This document shows positions 30,982 through 42,619 of a stretch of DNA of 64,000 bases, piece by piece. Numbering within the stretch: the stretch's first letter is position 1; every line of letters starts with the position of its first letter. Below the pieces are notes generated by a model. It searched no databases. It saw only the letters and a list, made by a program, of their open reading frames with translations, and was not told the DNA's origin. The translations under genes were made by a program, and so were the position numbers. Source of the stretch: Bryoerythrophyllum caledonicum (Eukaryota > Streptophyta > Bryopsida > Pottiales > Pottiaceae); contig OZ020515.1 of NCBI GenBank assembly GCA_963971425.1, positions 13,098,291-13,162,290 of the forward strand, written 5' to 3'.

Positions 30982-31496
30982 GAAAATTTGGCCCATTTAC
31001 GTAGTATGCATTCACCGCACTTATTTAATATGTTAATATTGTAGTTCGAGTTTAGGATACTTTATAGTCGTTCTGCGTATGCATTAAAAGCTTCTATTGT
31101 CTCAATTGATTCTTGGATTTATTCCCAATATCAATAAAGTTTTTTCATATATGCACAAGTTTTACATCCATCTCTTTTGCTATTCTATTGTCTTGTGTTT
31201 TGTGTATGGATTTAGTCATCCCATACGAAATGACTTAAACATGTCATTCTTATTGTATGCAGAATGTCATTCGAGTTTGCAAACTTCTATTCATTTCACT
31301 GCTTCGCATCCATCTAATCCACCACAATATTTCTAACATCCACATACAATTAAAGAATTTAGAAGTTGACAAAATAAATTACAAATTGTAAACCTTTATT
31401 TCAAAAAGTATGCTCCACCATGGCATGCCTCCGACTTCTTGCCACCCCATTCCTTAAACAACAACTACGCTAAGCTTTACATTCATCTACCACATT
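30982..31496. other. Convergent intergenic region of hAT-1
   Basis: AT-rich stretch between the 3' ends of the two convergent hAT-1 genes. It must hold both poly(A) regions. No gene is seen. Confidence 0.5.
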
Positions 31497-34400
31497 CTAT
31501 TGCCTTGAAGAAGAAGGCTCGTCGGTATGATCCGTTCGAGTGCTACTACGAGTCCGCGATCTCTCGCTTGGCCTAGCAATCCTCCCCCCCTCTTCGTACT
31601 CTCGATCCACGGCTGCAATTTCCCTATGCATCTCCGACCACCAACTATCGTCGCTGTCATTGCCATCATCCCTCTTCCGCTTCCCGCCAGGATCCACCTT
31701 CTTCGCCGCAAAGATTTCCATGGCCTTCTTTATTCGTTCCACCACATTGTTCACAAAAGCGTCATTCTCTGGGAATGACACCAATAATTCCCCTTCAGGT
31801 TTCTGAAGCACGTTCCGCCAATAGCCAATGGTGTCCCCAATCCTCCGATCAAAAGCTTGCACCGCATCCCAATAAGAACACTCTACGTCTTTAAAAGAAT
31901 CCTCTTCTGTTGAACTCCGTAGCTTTGCGGCCTCTTCTAACTTTGCAAGGACTAGGGCTCTTCCCACCAAAGTACAATTGTACTTCTTGTACTCATCTCT
32001 TATCTCAATGCCATCGTTTACCTCATGCCATACACTATCTTCTCCCTTCTCAACTCTCCTTGGAGGAAATCGGAAGAAACGCTTGTGCTCAGTGCTCCAA
32101 TGCCCCCCAAAGTTGCGGCAAAACAACTCTTGTTGCTCGCCATCTTCAATCTCTCACGCCTGTATCTCCACCTCATAGTCTTGTGTCATCCAAAATAATA
32201 GATCAATTTCCATCCCATACTCCTCGTATAGTTGGTGACAAGAAAGCTCACTATTCCACATAAGTGATTTTCCCCACTCACGATAGTTCAAGGATTTCTT
32301 CGGAAGTTGATCCAAGGGGAGATTCCATCGGTTGAACTCGTGCCCCGGTGGCATAACATCTCTTATTCCCATCACTTCGTAGAATCTTGTGGTAATTGGA
32401 GAGCGACACATAGGACACGCCGATTGTATCATAGAACCTGCGGAAATGCAAGTAATATGAAAGTTATGGCCACATTGGCCCAACGTATACGCTCCCTCCG
32501 GACCGAAATGATCTTGGCACAAGCTGCATTTGTCATTGAGGAATGCCGCGACATGGTCGCAAGTATGGATTATTCTTCGCTCCGATTCTAGAAAATGTGA
32601 TGAGAAGGTATTGTAGGGCACCCATCCTACCTCCAGTTCTAAAGCCCAGTCAATACCATGGTTCTTTCCCTTCCGATGATAGTTTGTGCGATCCATCATC
32701 TCCGGTACATCACCCCAAATAGTAACCTTCGTGGGCTCATGTCCACGTTGTCCAACGAATTTCTTCAATCTCTCCAATGAGGTATCCACAAGTTCACATG
32801 ATTCTTGTGATTCGGCAACAAATTTCTTGACATCATATTGTGCTTTTGAGACCATGGTCTCCCTGTCCTGAAGGCGATGAACCCAACCCAACCAAGGCAT
32901 TGTGCTTTCGTTCCATGGTGTGTCGTCCACCAATCTCAATGTCCTCCGTAGTGTCTCTAGTTCCGCTCGTGCCTCGTCCCTCTCCTTATTTGCCACCTCC
33001 AGCTTCTGTGACATCGATTCCAACTCCCCCTCACCTTCCACTATCACCTTCCCTTTTCCAAGCGCTGCTGGCCGTACTTGGCTACTCCCAACTGGTACTG
33101 CCAATTGAACAGAAGATGGCTCAGCCAGTCTGTTAGATTTGACCGGTGTGGCATCCTCTGCATCGTTCCCTCCAAACTTGGATAGAGAAAGGTCGTCAGA
33201 AGTTTCAGTGTTGTCATCAATGACTACCACATCCACCTCACGAACCTGCGCATTCATCTTGTCCGACATCCTTGTAACGAGTCTCCTACTGGACTCCAGC
33301 TGCCGCTTGTTATCTTCCAATTCTCATTTAAGCTGTCTAGTGAGCATTTCATTTTTATGGACCTCCTCCTCCATATCCATCACTTTCTGAGTTAGCGCGA
33401 TCATGTCTTTTAACATTGGCATTATAGAGGAAGCCAACGTGTTGAAGCCATCAGCGGCTGATAGCACACTCGGAGTGATAGTTGAAAACGTATGAGCCAT
33501 ATCTAGAAGATGAGGAGCCATTGCTGCAAGAATTTCGGCCCCGTCCACAAATTACGTGCCACTCTCACTATTCCATGTACTTGTTCCCATTCGTTCGAAT
33601 CAATTGGCAGATCGACTAGATGACCAAATTTTGTTACTTGAGCGCACGCTTCAACCCACTTAACACTCAAGTCAAGCAAGCCTTTCAACTTATTCTTGTT
33701 TGGCACTGTTCGAAGCATTTCTTCAATCTTGGAAATCAAAGTACCCTTGTCAATGATCGGGTCTTTGGAATTTGGTTCCAATGCTTCCCGCGTTGAAGTG
33801 CTTGGCCCGGCATCCATTGTCTTTGGTGCCATGCCTTCCAAAGTTTGAACGTTTGGAACAACGGTTTCTTCTCCATCCATATTCTCCCCCCCTCGTTCCG
33901 CGTTACCATGGTCTTCACCTCCTACAATCACAATATTCGGAATATCTGATTGTACGGGGTCTTCTACCGTCGTTGTCTCCAAACTCTCTTGGGAAATTGT
34001 GGTTGACAATATATTGTCGACCACAATATCCAAATATTTGTCAGACTCCATCACAACGGCAACCTCCTCCACCGATGGTTGTATATTCGGCATGGTATCC
34101 ACCACGGTCATCTGACGAGGCTTTTTCTTCAACTCCTCCCAAATAGCCTTGGTCAAGGTCGATTCAGGATTGAATAAATCAGGAATATGCTTCTATTTTT
34201 GCCCAATCCTAAGCGGATATTGTTTTGTAGTCGGAAACGTGCTCCAATCCACCTTTCGTTTCAACACGACCTCGGTGTATACCATTGATAGAAGGCTATA
34301 ATTGAAAAATCCTTTGCTTCTTGGGCGATTCCCAAACAAAGCCCGCCAAACCTCCTCCGCACGATAAATGAAGTGATCATCTTTGCACATCCACGGCTTG

Positions 34401-34666
34401 CAAGCAAAGTAAGTCGTATGACTTATGTGGCAATCTCTTGGCCAAAGTTTATCGATGTGGTGCATCTTCACGTATTTCTTGCATGTCTTGGATACCCGGT
34501 AATCCTCCATTTCAGCCTCACAACCTTCCTCCGCCTGAATGTCTTCATTGTCCAAAATCTCCCACCGTAGATCATGAGTAGCACCTTTTTGTTTGAACCG
34601 TTTCTTCGACTCTCCCGTTCCAATTTCACTCACATCTTCCACCACGATCTGCTTCTCCGTCGCCAT
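31497..34666 (-). pseudogene. hAT-1 accessory gene: coiled-coil protein with RING-H2 finger
   Basis: Read from ATG 34666 (MATEKQIVVEDV). The frame is broken by TAG 34193, a one-base shift near 33548, TGA 33324 and TGA 32154, but continuous homology-like sequence runs on to 31497, about 1050 codons. Features in order: an acidic N-terminus; a conserved block KLWPRDCHISHTTYFACKPW...MVYTEVVLKRKVDWSTF, shared with the relic at 41121; an acidic linker; a long coiled coil (about 33450-32900); a RING-H2 finger CSLCQDHF...CGHNFHITC...CPMC (about 32400-32535); and a basic, Ser/Arg-rich tail (KKVDPGGKRKRDD). RING fingers usually act in E3 ubiquitin ligases. A role in regulating transposase or host silencing is inference. 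A host gene can be excluded because relatives sit beside hAT-2. Confidence 0.7.
32400..32535 (-). other. RING-H2 zinc finger in the accessory protein
   Basis: Spacing C-x2-C-x13-C-x-H-x2-H-x2-C-x10-C-x2-C gives all eight zinc ligands in the C3H2C3 order. No ligand is missing, although the gene has stops elsewhere. Confidence 0.8.
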
Positions 34667-34872
34667 GATAACGCTTGCTTTTAAAAAAACAAACGCGGAC
34701 ACTCCGGTATTAATTCCTGAATGAATGGTTTGGGAAATTAAAAAATGGTTTATCCGGGTACCAATAAAAGGACCCCCGTCTCCTCACCTAGTAAGAGCAA
34801 CAAGTACAGAAAACTGTAAGTGCAGCACATCCGACTCGGCATGAGAGGAGAGGAAGTGGGGAAAAAAGAAGT

Positions 34873-35035
34873 GGCCGTCCGCATGTATATGCGGACGGCC
34901 GCCTAACCTAACCGGGCGGCCGTCCGAACCGGCGGACGGCCAATCGGTCGGGCCCACCGGGCCGGCGGTCAGCCAATGGGCCGGCCGTCCGAACCGGCCG
35001 TCGGCCGAGCCTGGCCGACCGTGCCAGCCGGCCCT
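34873..35035. repeat. Right subterminal repeats of hAT-1 with a perfect palindrome
   Basis: The block opens with a 28-bp inverted repeat (12-bp arms GGCCGTCCGCAT around GTAT, 34873-34900). It continues with about eight GGCCGTCCG/CGGACGGCC motifs, the same words as the left end. Confidence 0.75.
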
Positions 35036-35040
35036 TCATT

Positions 35041-36646
35041 GATTTTCATACCAAAAATAGTTTTAATTGCATTCTTGGTATCCAACATGTTATTCTTCTT
35101 ATTGAATGACACGAAGTCATCAAAATGCAAGTAAGTGAAATCAAAGTGGTGGATGGAAAGCTTCCATTGATGAGCATTGTGACATCAATAAGGTCAAAGA
35201 AGAAAACCATCACATTATTCCAATATGCATAATCAAGTTTATTAAGGAGTTTATTGAATACTAAAAAAATCCAAATACAAAATGAAATGCATGCAATAAT
35301 GGCCAATATTGATTCACGTTTGTCACTTATGATGCCCACTAATATTCCATGCTATCAATTCCACAAAGGATTATCAAATGCCATTTTCACAAGAAAACAT
35401 CTATTTTTCCACAATTTGAGATTTATCTCAAGCTCACAAAGGTTGATTTCTATTGATGAAAGGCCTACACATGTTCAAGATGATGGTTTACAATACCATA
35501 AAGACAACACTAAAGAAAATTGGCTTCATTCCAAATTGTGTATATTTTGAAAGCTCTCGTACCAATCTTGAACAAAAGTGAGTACGAAGACATACTCAGT
35601 TTTGGCATTTGATATCTTCCAAACCACAATTCAACTCCACCTCAAACTTTTCAGCATTGTGTAATACATCATGTACTACAACTTTGACTTGTACACATTT
35701 CGGTTTTGCCCACCTATACTCATGGTATGATTTTTTGAATGGAAGTGAGTAAAAATTGTACTCAGTTTTGTTTGCCACTGTACATGATGCGATATTACCT
35801 TGACTATTTCTCCGAGAAATAAATTAAATTTCCGATGTTAAAAACTATAATTTGTACCGTGCTTTGGATGGAAGATTTTTAGGTTGTAGCAATTTTTATG
35901 TATATCAACCGAAGAATCTCTCAACCATGGCAGGGTTTGAACTATAGATTTTGATCAACTTTTTTTACTCATGATACATAAATACATACAAATAGTGCCA
36001 ACCATGGTGGTTCAGTGAAGACGATTAAAATGTGGTGGGATACTGTGGGCACCCTTGAATATTTAGTTGATTTGGGTTGTAGGATCCAACAAATGATTTG
36101 TCATGCCAAATTCGGCAGTGCACAATCTGCATCCTTTAGGTTTTTGTATAAATTCATGGCATTAAATAAATTGTTTAAGTAATACGTTTCTGGAATTTGG
36201 TGTAATGTTATGCTATGTCATGCTTACACAATTACTAATATGACCACATTGGATATTATGTTTTGTTCATGTTGGAGATTAGAATGGAAATACAAAGAGA
36301 AGAAAATGTTAGACGGTAGATGTAGAAGAGAAGTGTAGGAAATTAGAGAGGAGTAGAAAGAAAATAATTCAAAAGGAAGAGAGGGACAACCAAATAAAAA
36401 TTAAACTAACAAGTAAACTAGAAGGAGAAGAGAACCAGAGAGAGATTGGGACAATTATAAATGTACACCTTATTAAATTTGAAACATCTTGTTTTCTCTT
36501 GTACAAGATGTGTTATAAACCTTCTCATTCATTGTTTGGATAAACATTCTAAAAGATGTCGGGTGCACAAAGAAGTGAAATGTGAATTGGCCATGTTTGA
36601 ACCTCCACTCCTTGCACAAATTTGTTTGAATATGCTACTCCCGTTT
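35041..36646. other. AT-rich region without a gene
   Basis: Low-GC sequence with short ORFs only. I see no domain, no clear repeat and no RNA gene. It ends at the assembly gap. Confidence 0.5.
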
Positions 36647-36846
36647 NNNNNNNNNNNNNNNNNNNNNNNNNNNNNNNNNNNNNNNNNNNNNNNNNNNNNN
36701 NNNNNNNNNNNNNNNNNNNNNNNNNNNNNNNNNNNNNNNNNNNNNNNNNNNNNNNNNNNNNNNNNNNNNNNNNNNNNNNNNNNNNNNNNNNNNNNNNNNN
36801 NNNNNNNNNNNNNNNNNNNNNNNNNNNNNNNNNNNNNNNNNNNNNN
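36647..36846. other. Assembly gap, 200 N
   Basis: Exactly 200 N, the style of a scaffold gap of unknown true size. Sequence character changes sharply across it: AT-rich on the left, GACGTC-rich on the right. Confidence 0.99.
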
Positions 36847-38035
36847 TGTTTGTTGGGACGTCACTAGGAACATGGCTGCGTTTTACAAAACGTCCTAGAT
36901 TGACGTGGAGATGTCGACGTGGATGTCTACAACGACGCGTACTGGCTGTAGATGTTCGTTTTGTCGAACATTGCCATGTTGCACAAGACATGTCCATAGA
37001 CATGACCAAGTTCTAAGGTACGTTGCTTATCCATGTACGTGGTTATAGAAGGTGTCATCGCGGATGTCTCATAAAATTTATGCGTGTCTGACATGACATC
37101 TCTTGAGACATGGTATTGTTCACAGCGTGTATTTGATGATGTTTTGGAGGATACGAGACGTGCTGTAGAAGACACGAGTACTGTCTATGTGGACGTCGTT
37201 GTGAACGCGCGGACGTCTATATGATGACGTCATAATGTTCTTCAGGACGTCTCTGAAAACATCTACTTCAAATTTATGGATGTTATGAAATACGTCGTCG
37301 TGACCCTACAATAGTCCCTGAAAACATATGTGCGTCATGTGTGACGTGTTACCAAGACATCAACGACGACATGTAGACGTCGCGAAAGACATCCACTCGC
37401 CATGTCATAGGTGTTACTGAAGACATCATCACGTAGACCGAGACGTCCGAGAATACATCCGCACGTCTATCTGATCCGAGAAAGAGACTGAACCCTTGAA
37501 AAGTAGACGTCTTATAAAACATCCCCATGTCGCTAAAGTGTCACAACATCGTAGCCTAAAACATTGCCGCGTTTGTGAACATGTCCAGGAATGTCTCCAT
37601 AGACACGGGGATGTTTCAAAAGACGTCCATGCGTTTCCTAAGTGCTGCGGCATACGTCTTCTACAACATGGTCACGTCTATATGTCGCTCACAGCACATT
37701 GCATGTCCAACACTACACATGTTCAACAGGCCAACAACGCATGCGGTTAAACAAGGGATTTATAAAAGAAGGAAATTGCTATAAATCTAGTTAGTAGAAC
37801 AACGTCCATAAACTGTTAGCTCTTATCACAGCACTATGTGAACGTTCAACATGCCCCACAAAGTGCAATACAACCTGCATCATGTGACACGACGTCTCTT
37901 GGGATGTTCTACCAAACATCTCAGACGCTCATGGAAACGTCGACGCGTTTGATTGGACGTCTTCGAAGACGTCTTCTAGATTTCCCGTGTTGTTCATACA
38001 TCATGCAGCGGCTCACCTAAGTCTCATTTGGGCCA
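36847..38035. repeat. GACGTC/ACGTC-rich irregular repeat block
   Basis: Words such as GACGTC, ACGTCT, AGACATC and ACATGTCC recur every 15-40 bases on both strands for about 1.2 kb, with no regular unit length. Similar words occur at 38470-38640, 39240-39440 and the left end of hAT-1 (27403-27460). It looks like an expanded subterminal-repeat zone of a hAT-type element (inference). ORFs here are by-products. Confidence 0.6.
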
Positions 38036-38049
38036 GCATTAGATTGTGC

Positions 38050-38345
38050 AATTACTCGCCTACTTGCACGCCTCTTTCTTCATTTCTTCTTTGCTGCCTC
38101 TACACTCTAAACTCTACACTCTCAAAGTCTAACTTCTAACCTCTAAACTCTATACTATATAACTTTAACCTCTACCTTCTAAACTCTAACACTCTCAAAC
38201 TCTAAAACTTTAACATCTAAACCATACACTCTCAAATTCTAAAACTCTAACCTCTACACTCTAAACTCTAACATTCTAACTTGTAAACTCAGTCTACACT
38301 CTAAAACTCCAACCTCTAAATTCTAAACTCTAACTACTTGGAGAA
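38050..38345. repeat. Degenerate CTCTAAACTCTAAC minisatellite
   Basis: About twenty imperfect units mixing CTCTAAA, CTCTAACC, CTCTACA and CTTTAA. It resembles a diverged telomere-like (CCCTAAA) sequence but no unit is canonical. Confidence 0.75.
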
Positions 38346-38469
38346 ATGAAGGCCAAAGTGAGCTTTGTGCAACCTCAAATTCTACTTAAAGATCTCATGA
38401 CCTAACTATGGTTGCAGCAGCTAACCCTCGCCGCCTCTATTCATCCAATGAACTTGATGAAATTCATCC

Positions 38470-38645
38470 TACTTGATGGTTATGTTTTGCAAGACACGAT
38501 GATGTTTTCCAGGACATGTCAATGTTTTGCCAAACACTGCTGATGTTTTCAGAGACGTCTCTGTGGGATGTCCTCAAAGACATGTAGACGTTACTCGAGA
38601 CATCTTCAATTGGATGTCTCAAGTGACGTGGATCTATACACAGAA
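38470..38645. repeat. Second block of GATGTTTT/GACATGT repeats
   Basis: Repeats of GATGTTTTxCAAGACA-like units, about 25-30 bp apart, then GACGT words as in 36847-38035. Confidence 0.55.
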
Positions 38646-38699
38646 TGACGTGTCACCTTATCCGACATGGAATTGTGTTTGCCATATAGATGAAGTGCT

Positions 38700-39090
38700 G
38701 TAAACTACAAAATATATAATATGTCCGCATGGGTAAGCCACCAAGGACTTTACAAAATCACCCTAAATTCCTTATAATTTTGGTTTTGGTAGAAAAGTGG
38801 TATTTTAATATTATATTAATTAATAAATATTATTTAATATTTAAATATACAATACTGAATTTAATATGTCCGCTTTAATTACAGAATAATCAATTTTTAT
38901 AAAATATTATTATAATATTAATTAATATTTTGTATTTTTAATATTTAAAATTAAATTTTATATTGGAAACCATTTTGATACGAAGTGGACAAATCAGAAA
39001 TTTCAGAGGATCAAAGTTAATAAATATAATCAGAACATTCTTCAATTTTATATATTTAAATTTATATATATATATATATTTTTTTAAATC
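38700..39090. other. Very AT-rich spacer with (TA)n
   Basis: Mostly A and T, with a short TATATATA microsatellite near 39063-39080. No gene. Confidence 0.6.
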
Positions 39091-39476
39091 TTGTTTTAAA
39101 AGGCTCGTGCCCTTTTGTTTCTCCTCTTGTATACCGCTGCCCGTTTGGCTGTTTTTTTAACGTTGGGCTACTTTCTACCTTGCACAGTAGTAACTTTGAC
39201 ATTCTTACCCCAGGTGAAACGCTTGTCGACTGCCAGCGTGGCAGTTTTGCGTCACCCAAGATGTCCTCGATGACGTCCTTGGAGACGGGCGCGTTGTTGG
39301 AGACATCGTCGCGTCTTCTATTTCGCACGCGCGTTTCGGGACCCTCCCACCTCCATATTTCATTACTGACGCGTGGACATCGTCACGTTCACGGGGACAT
39401 TACTGGCTAGCTCCAAGACATCAAAAAAACACGCTGACATGATTGAGGACATAACAAAAAACACGGGTTTCTTATA

Positions 39477-39950
39477 GTGGAGCGCAAGTTTCCGGGCGAA
39501 GCTCTAGGAAAAAAGGCCAAGGAGGTTGAAGTTCCAAACGAGGAAGTCGTGTGGTCTGACACTTCCAGTGACGACTCGGACACTGGATGCGACCCATCTA
39601 TTCGCAAGGAGATTGAGGGCTTTATTAAATGCCATTGGCTAGATTCTGCCCTCCAAGAAACACCGACAATTGGAGTAGATTCCGGCAAGGAAGAAGATCA
39701 AACTGAGATGGATGCGGTTGCATATGAGAACATCAATGAAAACCTAGAGTCTTCTGATGATGTTCCAATTGGACGAGAGGCTCATCTTCAACTTCTTGCT
39801 AATTATCAGCATAGTTTATAGGAAAACAAGAATCTGGTAGAAGAAGCCAACCGCAACAAAGAAAAACTTCAAAAATTACGCGCTGTACTCCAAGAAAAGG
39901 ACAATCAAATCCAGGAATACGCGAAGTTGGTGTTTACTTTAAAGTCGTAG
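39477..39950 (+). pseudogene. Fragment of hAT accessory-type gene
   Basis: It begins right after an acceptor-like CTTATAG and reads ERKFPGEALGKKAKEVEVPN, then VVWSDTSSDDSDTGCDPSIR, closely matching the relic at 41590-41720 (RKFPGEGLGKTMEVELSN, EWSASSSDDSDTGCHQSVR). After a TAG at 39819 it continues with a charged coiled-coil stretch (EEANRNKEKLQKLRAVLQEK). The 5' part of the gene is missing. Confidence 0.6.
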
Positions 39951-40620
39951 AATTTGATAGCAATGGAAGTAGTGCCATAAATGATAAACGGGCAATTTTG
40001 TAACATTTTGAAATCATAGACCTTGTGAATTTTGTAAATTGCACTTCATTTGTGAAAGGCTTTAGTTCTAAACAATATTATTTATCTCTGACGTTAATCA
40101 AGTTTGTATGGTTCACCATGTTTTTTAATCTGTACAATGTAATAAAGTGAATGTTCTATACAGTCTTGTATACGTTTAAATTATATATTTGATGAATGTG
40201 TTATGATCTTCCATAATTGTACAACTTCATGCACCCCAGTCAATAAATTAAATTCACTTTTGTCTAATATTTGATAACCGACTACAATAGTCTATAGTAT
40301 CATCGAGATTTTTTTTGTAGTGGAATTTATATCATGTGTTGAAGAATAAAACTTAAATTTTTGTCTCAAACATGTAAATCATAAGACTAAACAATAAAAA
40401 TCATGTTACTTTCTTGCATAATAAATGATTTCGGATGTAACAAAATCCCCAATATTAATGCAACATTATTATTCTTGGTTGAATTATATGTAACTAATTG
40501 CAACGGCCTTCCGAATGATAAGAGATGGCATTCTACCATACAAATTATCCATATTATATCTTAATATGAGTATAAGTTTGCCATGCAAATCATTTCCCAT
40601 GCTAGTTGAAGGTACTAACT
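39951..40620. other. AT-rich region without a gene
   Basis: 3' flank of the fragment at 39477. No ORF or repeat of note. Confidence 0.5.
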
Positions 40621-40629
40621 CTCCCCAAG

Positions 40630-40850
40630 AAATCATTAAGTAAGTATAAGTATTGTGTGCCTAAGTAAGTAGAAGTATTGTATAAGTAAGTATAAATATT
40701 AAGTATTGTATGTATAAGTATAAGTATTGTATAAATAAGTATAAGTTCAAGGTCATTGGTTATAAATAAGTATAAGTATTGTATGTCAAGTTCAAGGCAC
40801 AAGGTTATAAGTAAGTATAAGTATTGTATGCCAAGTTCAAGGCACAAGTT
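40630..40850. repeat. TAAGTATAAGTATTG minisatellite
   Basis: Many imperfect copies of AAGTATAAGTATTGTAT, partly interspersed with GTTCAAGGCACAAG. The minus-strand ORF rich in Ile/Leu/Tyr here is a repeat artefact. Confidence 0.8.
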
Positions 40851-40855
40851 CAAGG

Positions 40856-40950
40856 CACACCCCTCTCGCTTACACGCGCAGCCCTCTGGCGTACGCGCCC
40901 AGCCCTCTCGCGTACGCGCACCTCTTGGTCGTATGCGCCCGCCATAGGTC
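40856..40950. repeat. GCGTACGCGC-rich subterminal-like cluster
   Basis: Five near copies of CCCTCTCGCGTACGCGC. A second cluster of similar words lies at 42250-42415. Together they bracket the accessory relic 41121-42045, as expected for the ends of a hAT-type element. Confidence 0.6.
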
Positions 40951-41120
40951 ACTAATTTACTATAAATATTAGATTTCAAAGTTACGGACCCCACTTCCTA
41001 GGCGCTTTGGCCTGCAACTGCCACGTGGCGGCTACTTGCTTGTCACTTTTGGGAAGTTTTTTACGGTGTCTATTGACACCTTTGTATTTCGCCAGCTTCG
41101 TATTCCTCCACCTCGTCACC

Positions 41121-42045
41121 ATGGATTTTGGACAACCATCTACCACTAGCAGTCCCCACGGAAAGTGACAACGTGATTTTCGTCACGCACGCTCAAAGCA
41201 GAAGAAGCGCCTTCACGTGTTGATGAATGAGAAGATGAAGGCATTTTCTGGTTGGGAGGCAGTCCCAATTCCATGGACATTTGCACAATGTGCAAAATAC
41301 ATTGGATGGTGTCATTTGGGGCACCTCTGGCCATACTCGCGATATTATCTAATGCAACGTACAAATAGGGCCAACTTGGGATACTGCACAAATGAGTTTT
41401 TTAAGGAGCGTTGCATCCAAGCGTACCAACACATTAATGACGAGGCGAAAGTGCGCCGCAACTAGGTAAATATTTCAATTTTACGGATGGTTTACGCGGA
41501 GGTGGTACTTGGCGTACCGGTTGATTGGAGGACAATGGAAATCCAAACACACTCCAAGATGGCGCTAGTCATTGGATTAACAATACCGTTTGTGCGGAAG
41601 TTTCCAGGAGAAGGTCTCGGGAAAACAATGGAAGTTGAACTTTCGAATCAAAAAATCGAGTGGTCTGCGTCTTCATCTGACGACTCAGATACTGGATGTC
41701 ATCAGTCTGTGCGTAGGCAACAAGAATTGTCCATCGTATCAGGCTTGAACCCTAAACCGTCGATTTCACAACAAGATGGAGATGCCACGAAGACGGATGC
41801 GGTACTTGAGGAGGTGTGGATAATAAAAAAAAGGCTACGGAGGGTGACTGGGTGAGCCGTGATGATTATCTTCGAGTTGTGAAGCGACTAAAATAAAGCT
41901 TGAACGTAATTGAGGATCAAGGAGAAGAGCTCAATGAGAAGGATAATGAAGTTGCGAAATGTCTTGAAGAAATTCAAGACTTGAAGGCACAAGTTCGGGA
42001 GAAAGACAATCTTCTTTCATTTTTTATTGGCTTTAGAGTTTAGAA
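41121..42045 (+). pseudogene. Relic of hAT accessory gene (second family copy)
   Basis: It opens at ATG 41121 and breaks at once (TGA near 41167). Then comes HLWPYSRYYLMQRTNRANLG...MVYAEVVLGVPVDWRTM, aligning with the accessory protein of hAT-1 (KLWPRDCHISHTTYFACKPW...MVYTEVVLKRKVDWSTF). An acidic SSSDDSDTG block and a C-terminal coiled coil (QGEELNEKDNEVAKCLEEI-like, 41900-42040) follow. Stops occur at 41463 and 41853. No RING finger is visible, so the family may be RING-less or this copy truncated. Confidence 0.6.
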
Positions 42046-42245
42046 CTACAACAGTGCTAGAAATGTACATAGAGCAATGTTGAAACGTTTTGGAACAAGA
42101 GCTTTCTACAATTTTGTAAATGCCATTTAATATTGAGCGATATTTTGTGTATTTAATAAAACCTTGTAAATTGAGTGGCATCATGTATATTTAGTGGATT
42201 TTTATGAGATGTTTTACATATCAAAATGTTAAGTGTTGCAATGTT

Positions 42246-42420
42246 TCAATATACCGTCGAATTAGTGCGCACGCCCCAACATTGTGCGTGCTTCGCCCGA
42301 GAGCGTACGCGCACGGCCCCACAGCGGGCGCGCCCGACCCACAGCGTGCGCTTTTGGCTGGAAGTGTGCGCGTTCGGAGCACAGCGTGCACGCCCGGCCC
42401 CAGATGCTCCTACTCCAACA
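42246..42420. repeat. GC-rich CGCGCACG/CAGCGTGCGC cluster
   Basis: Repeats of GCGTGCGC, ACAGCGTGCGC and CGCACGGCCCC in otherwise AT-rich DNA, 0.2 kb before the hAT-2 transposase start. Likely subterminal transposase-binding repeats (inference). Confidence 0.55.
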
Positions 42421-42619
42421 CTATATAAGAACCATATGCGATGCGCTTGACTCACCTCACATCCTTGGCTTCGTGTCCTGGAACTCTTTATTGGGCTCCT
42501 TGCATGAATCTACAAGTTTGTGAGTGACCTTTGGGTCAACATTTTCTATGCATACACAATTTCCTATTACTTTTGGCGGATTATCTTTTGGCACAACATT
42601 GCGCGCCAATTTTATTGAG

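Larger units (their letters stand above)
27385..35040. mobile_element. hAT-like transposon 1 with convergent accessory gene
   Basis: The left end starts CAGGGTTGTCAGG, which looks like a hAT terminus, exactly where repeat C loses homology to B. Both ends carry clusters of GGCCGTCCGC-type motifs (27490-27650 and 34873-35035). Between them are a plus-strand hAT transposase (27918-30981) and a minus-strand accessory gene (34666-31497). I could not find the matching right TIR or an 8-bp duplication, so the right end is approximate or eroded. Confidence 0.65.

Noticed and set aside
38050-38345. True interstitial telomere array
   Set aside because: No canonical CCCTAAA run; units are too mixed.
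40602-40994. 130-aa minus-strand Leu/Ile/Tyr-rich ORF resembling a membrane protein
   Set aside because: It is the translation of the TAAGTAT minisatellite and the adjoining GC cluster.
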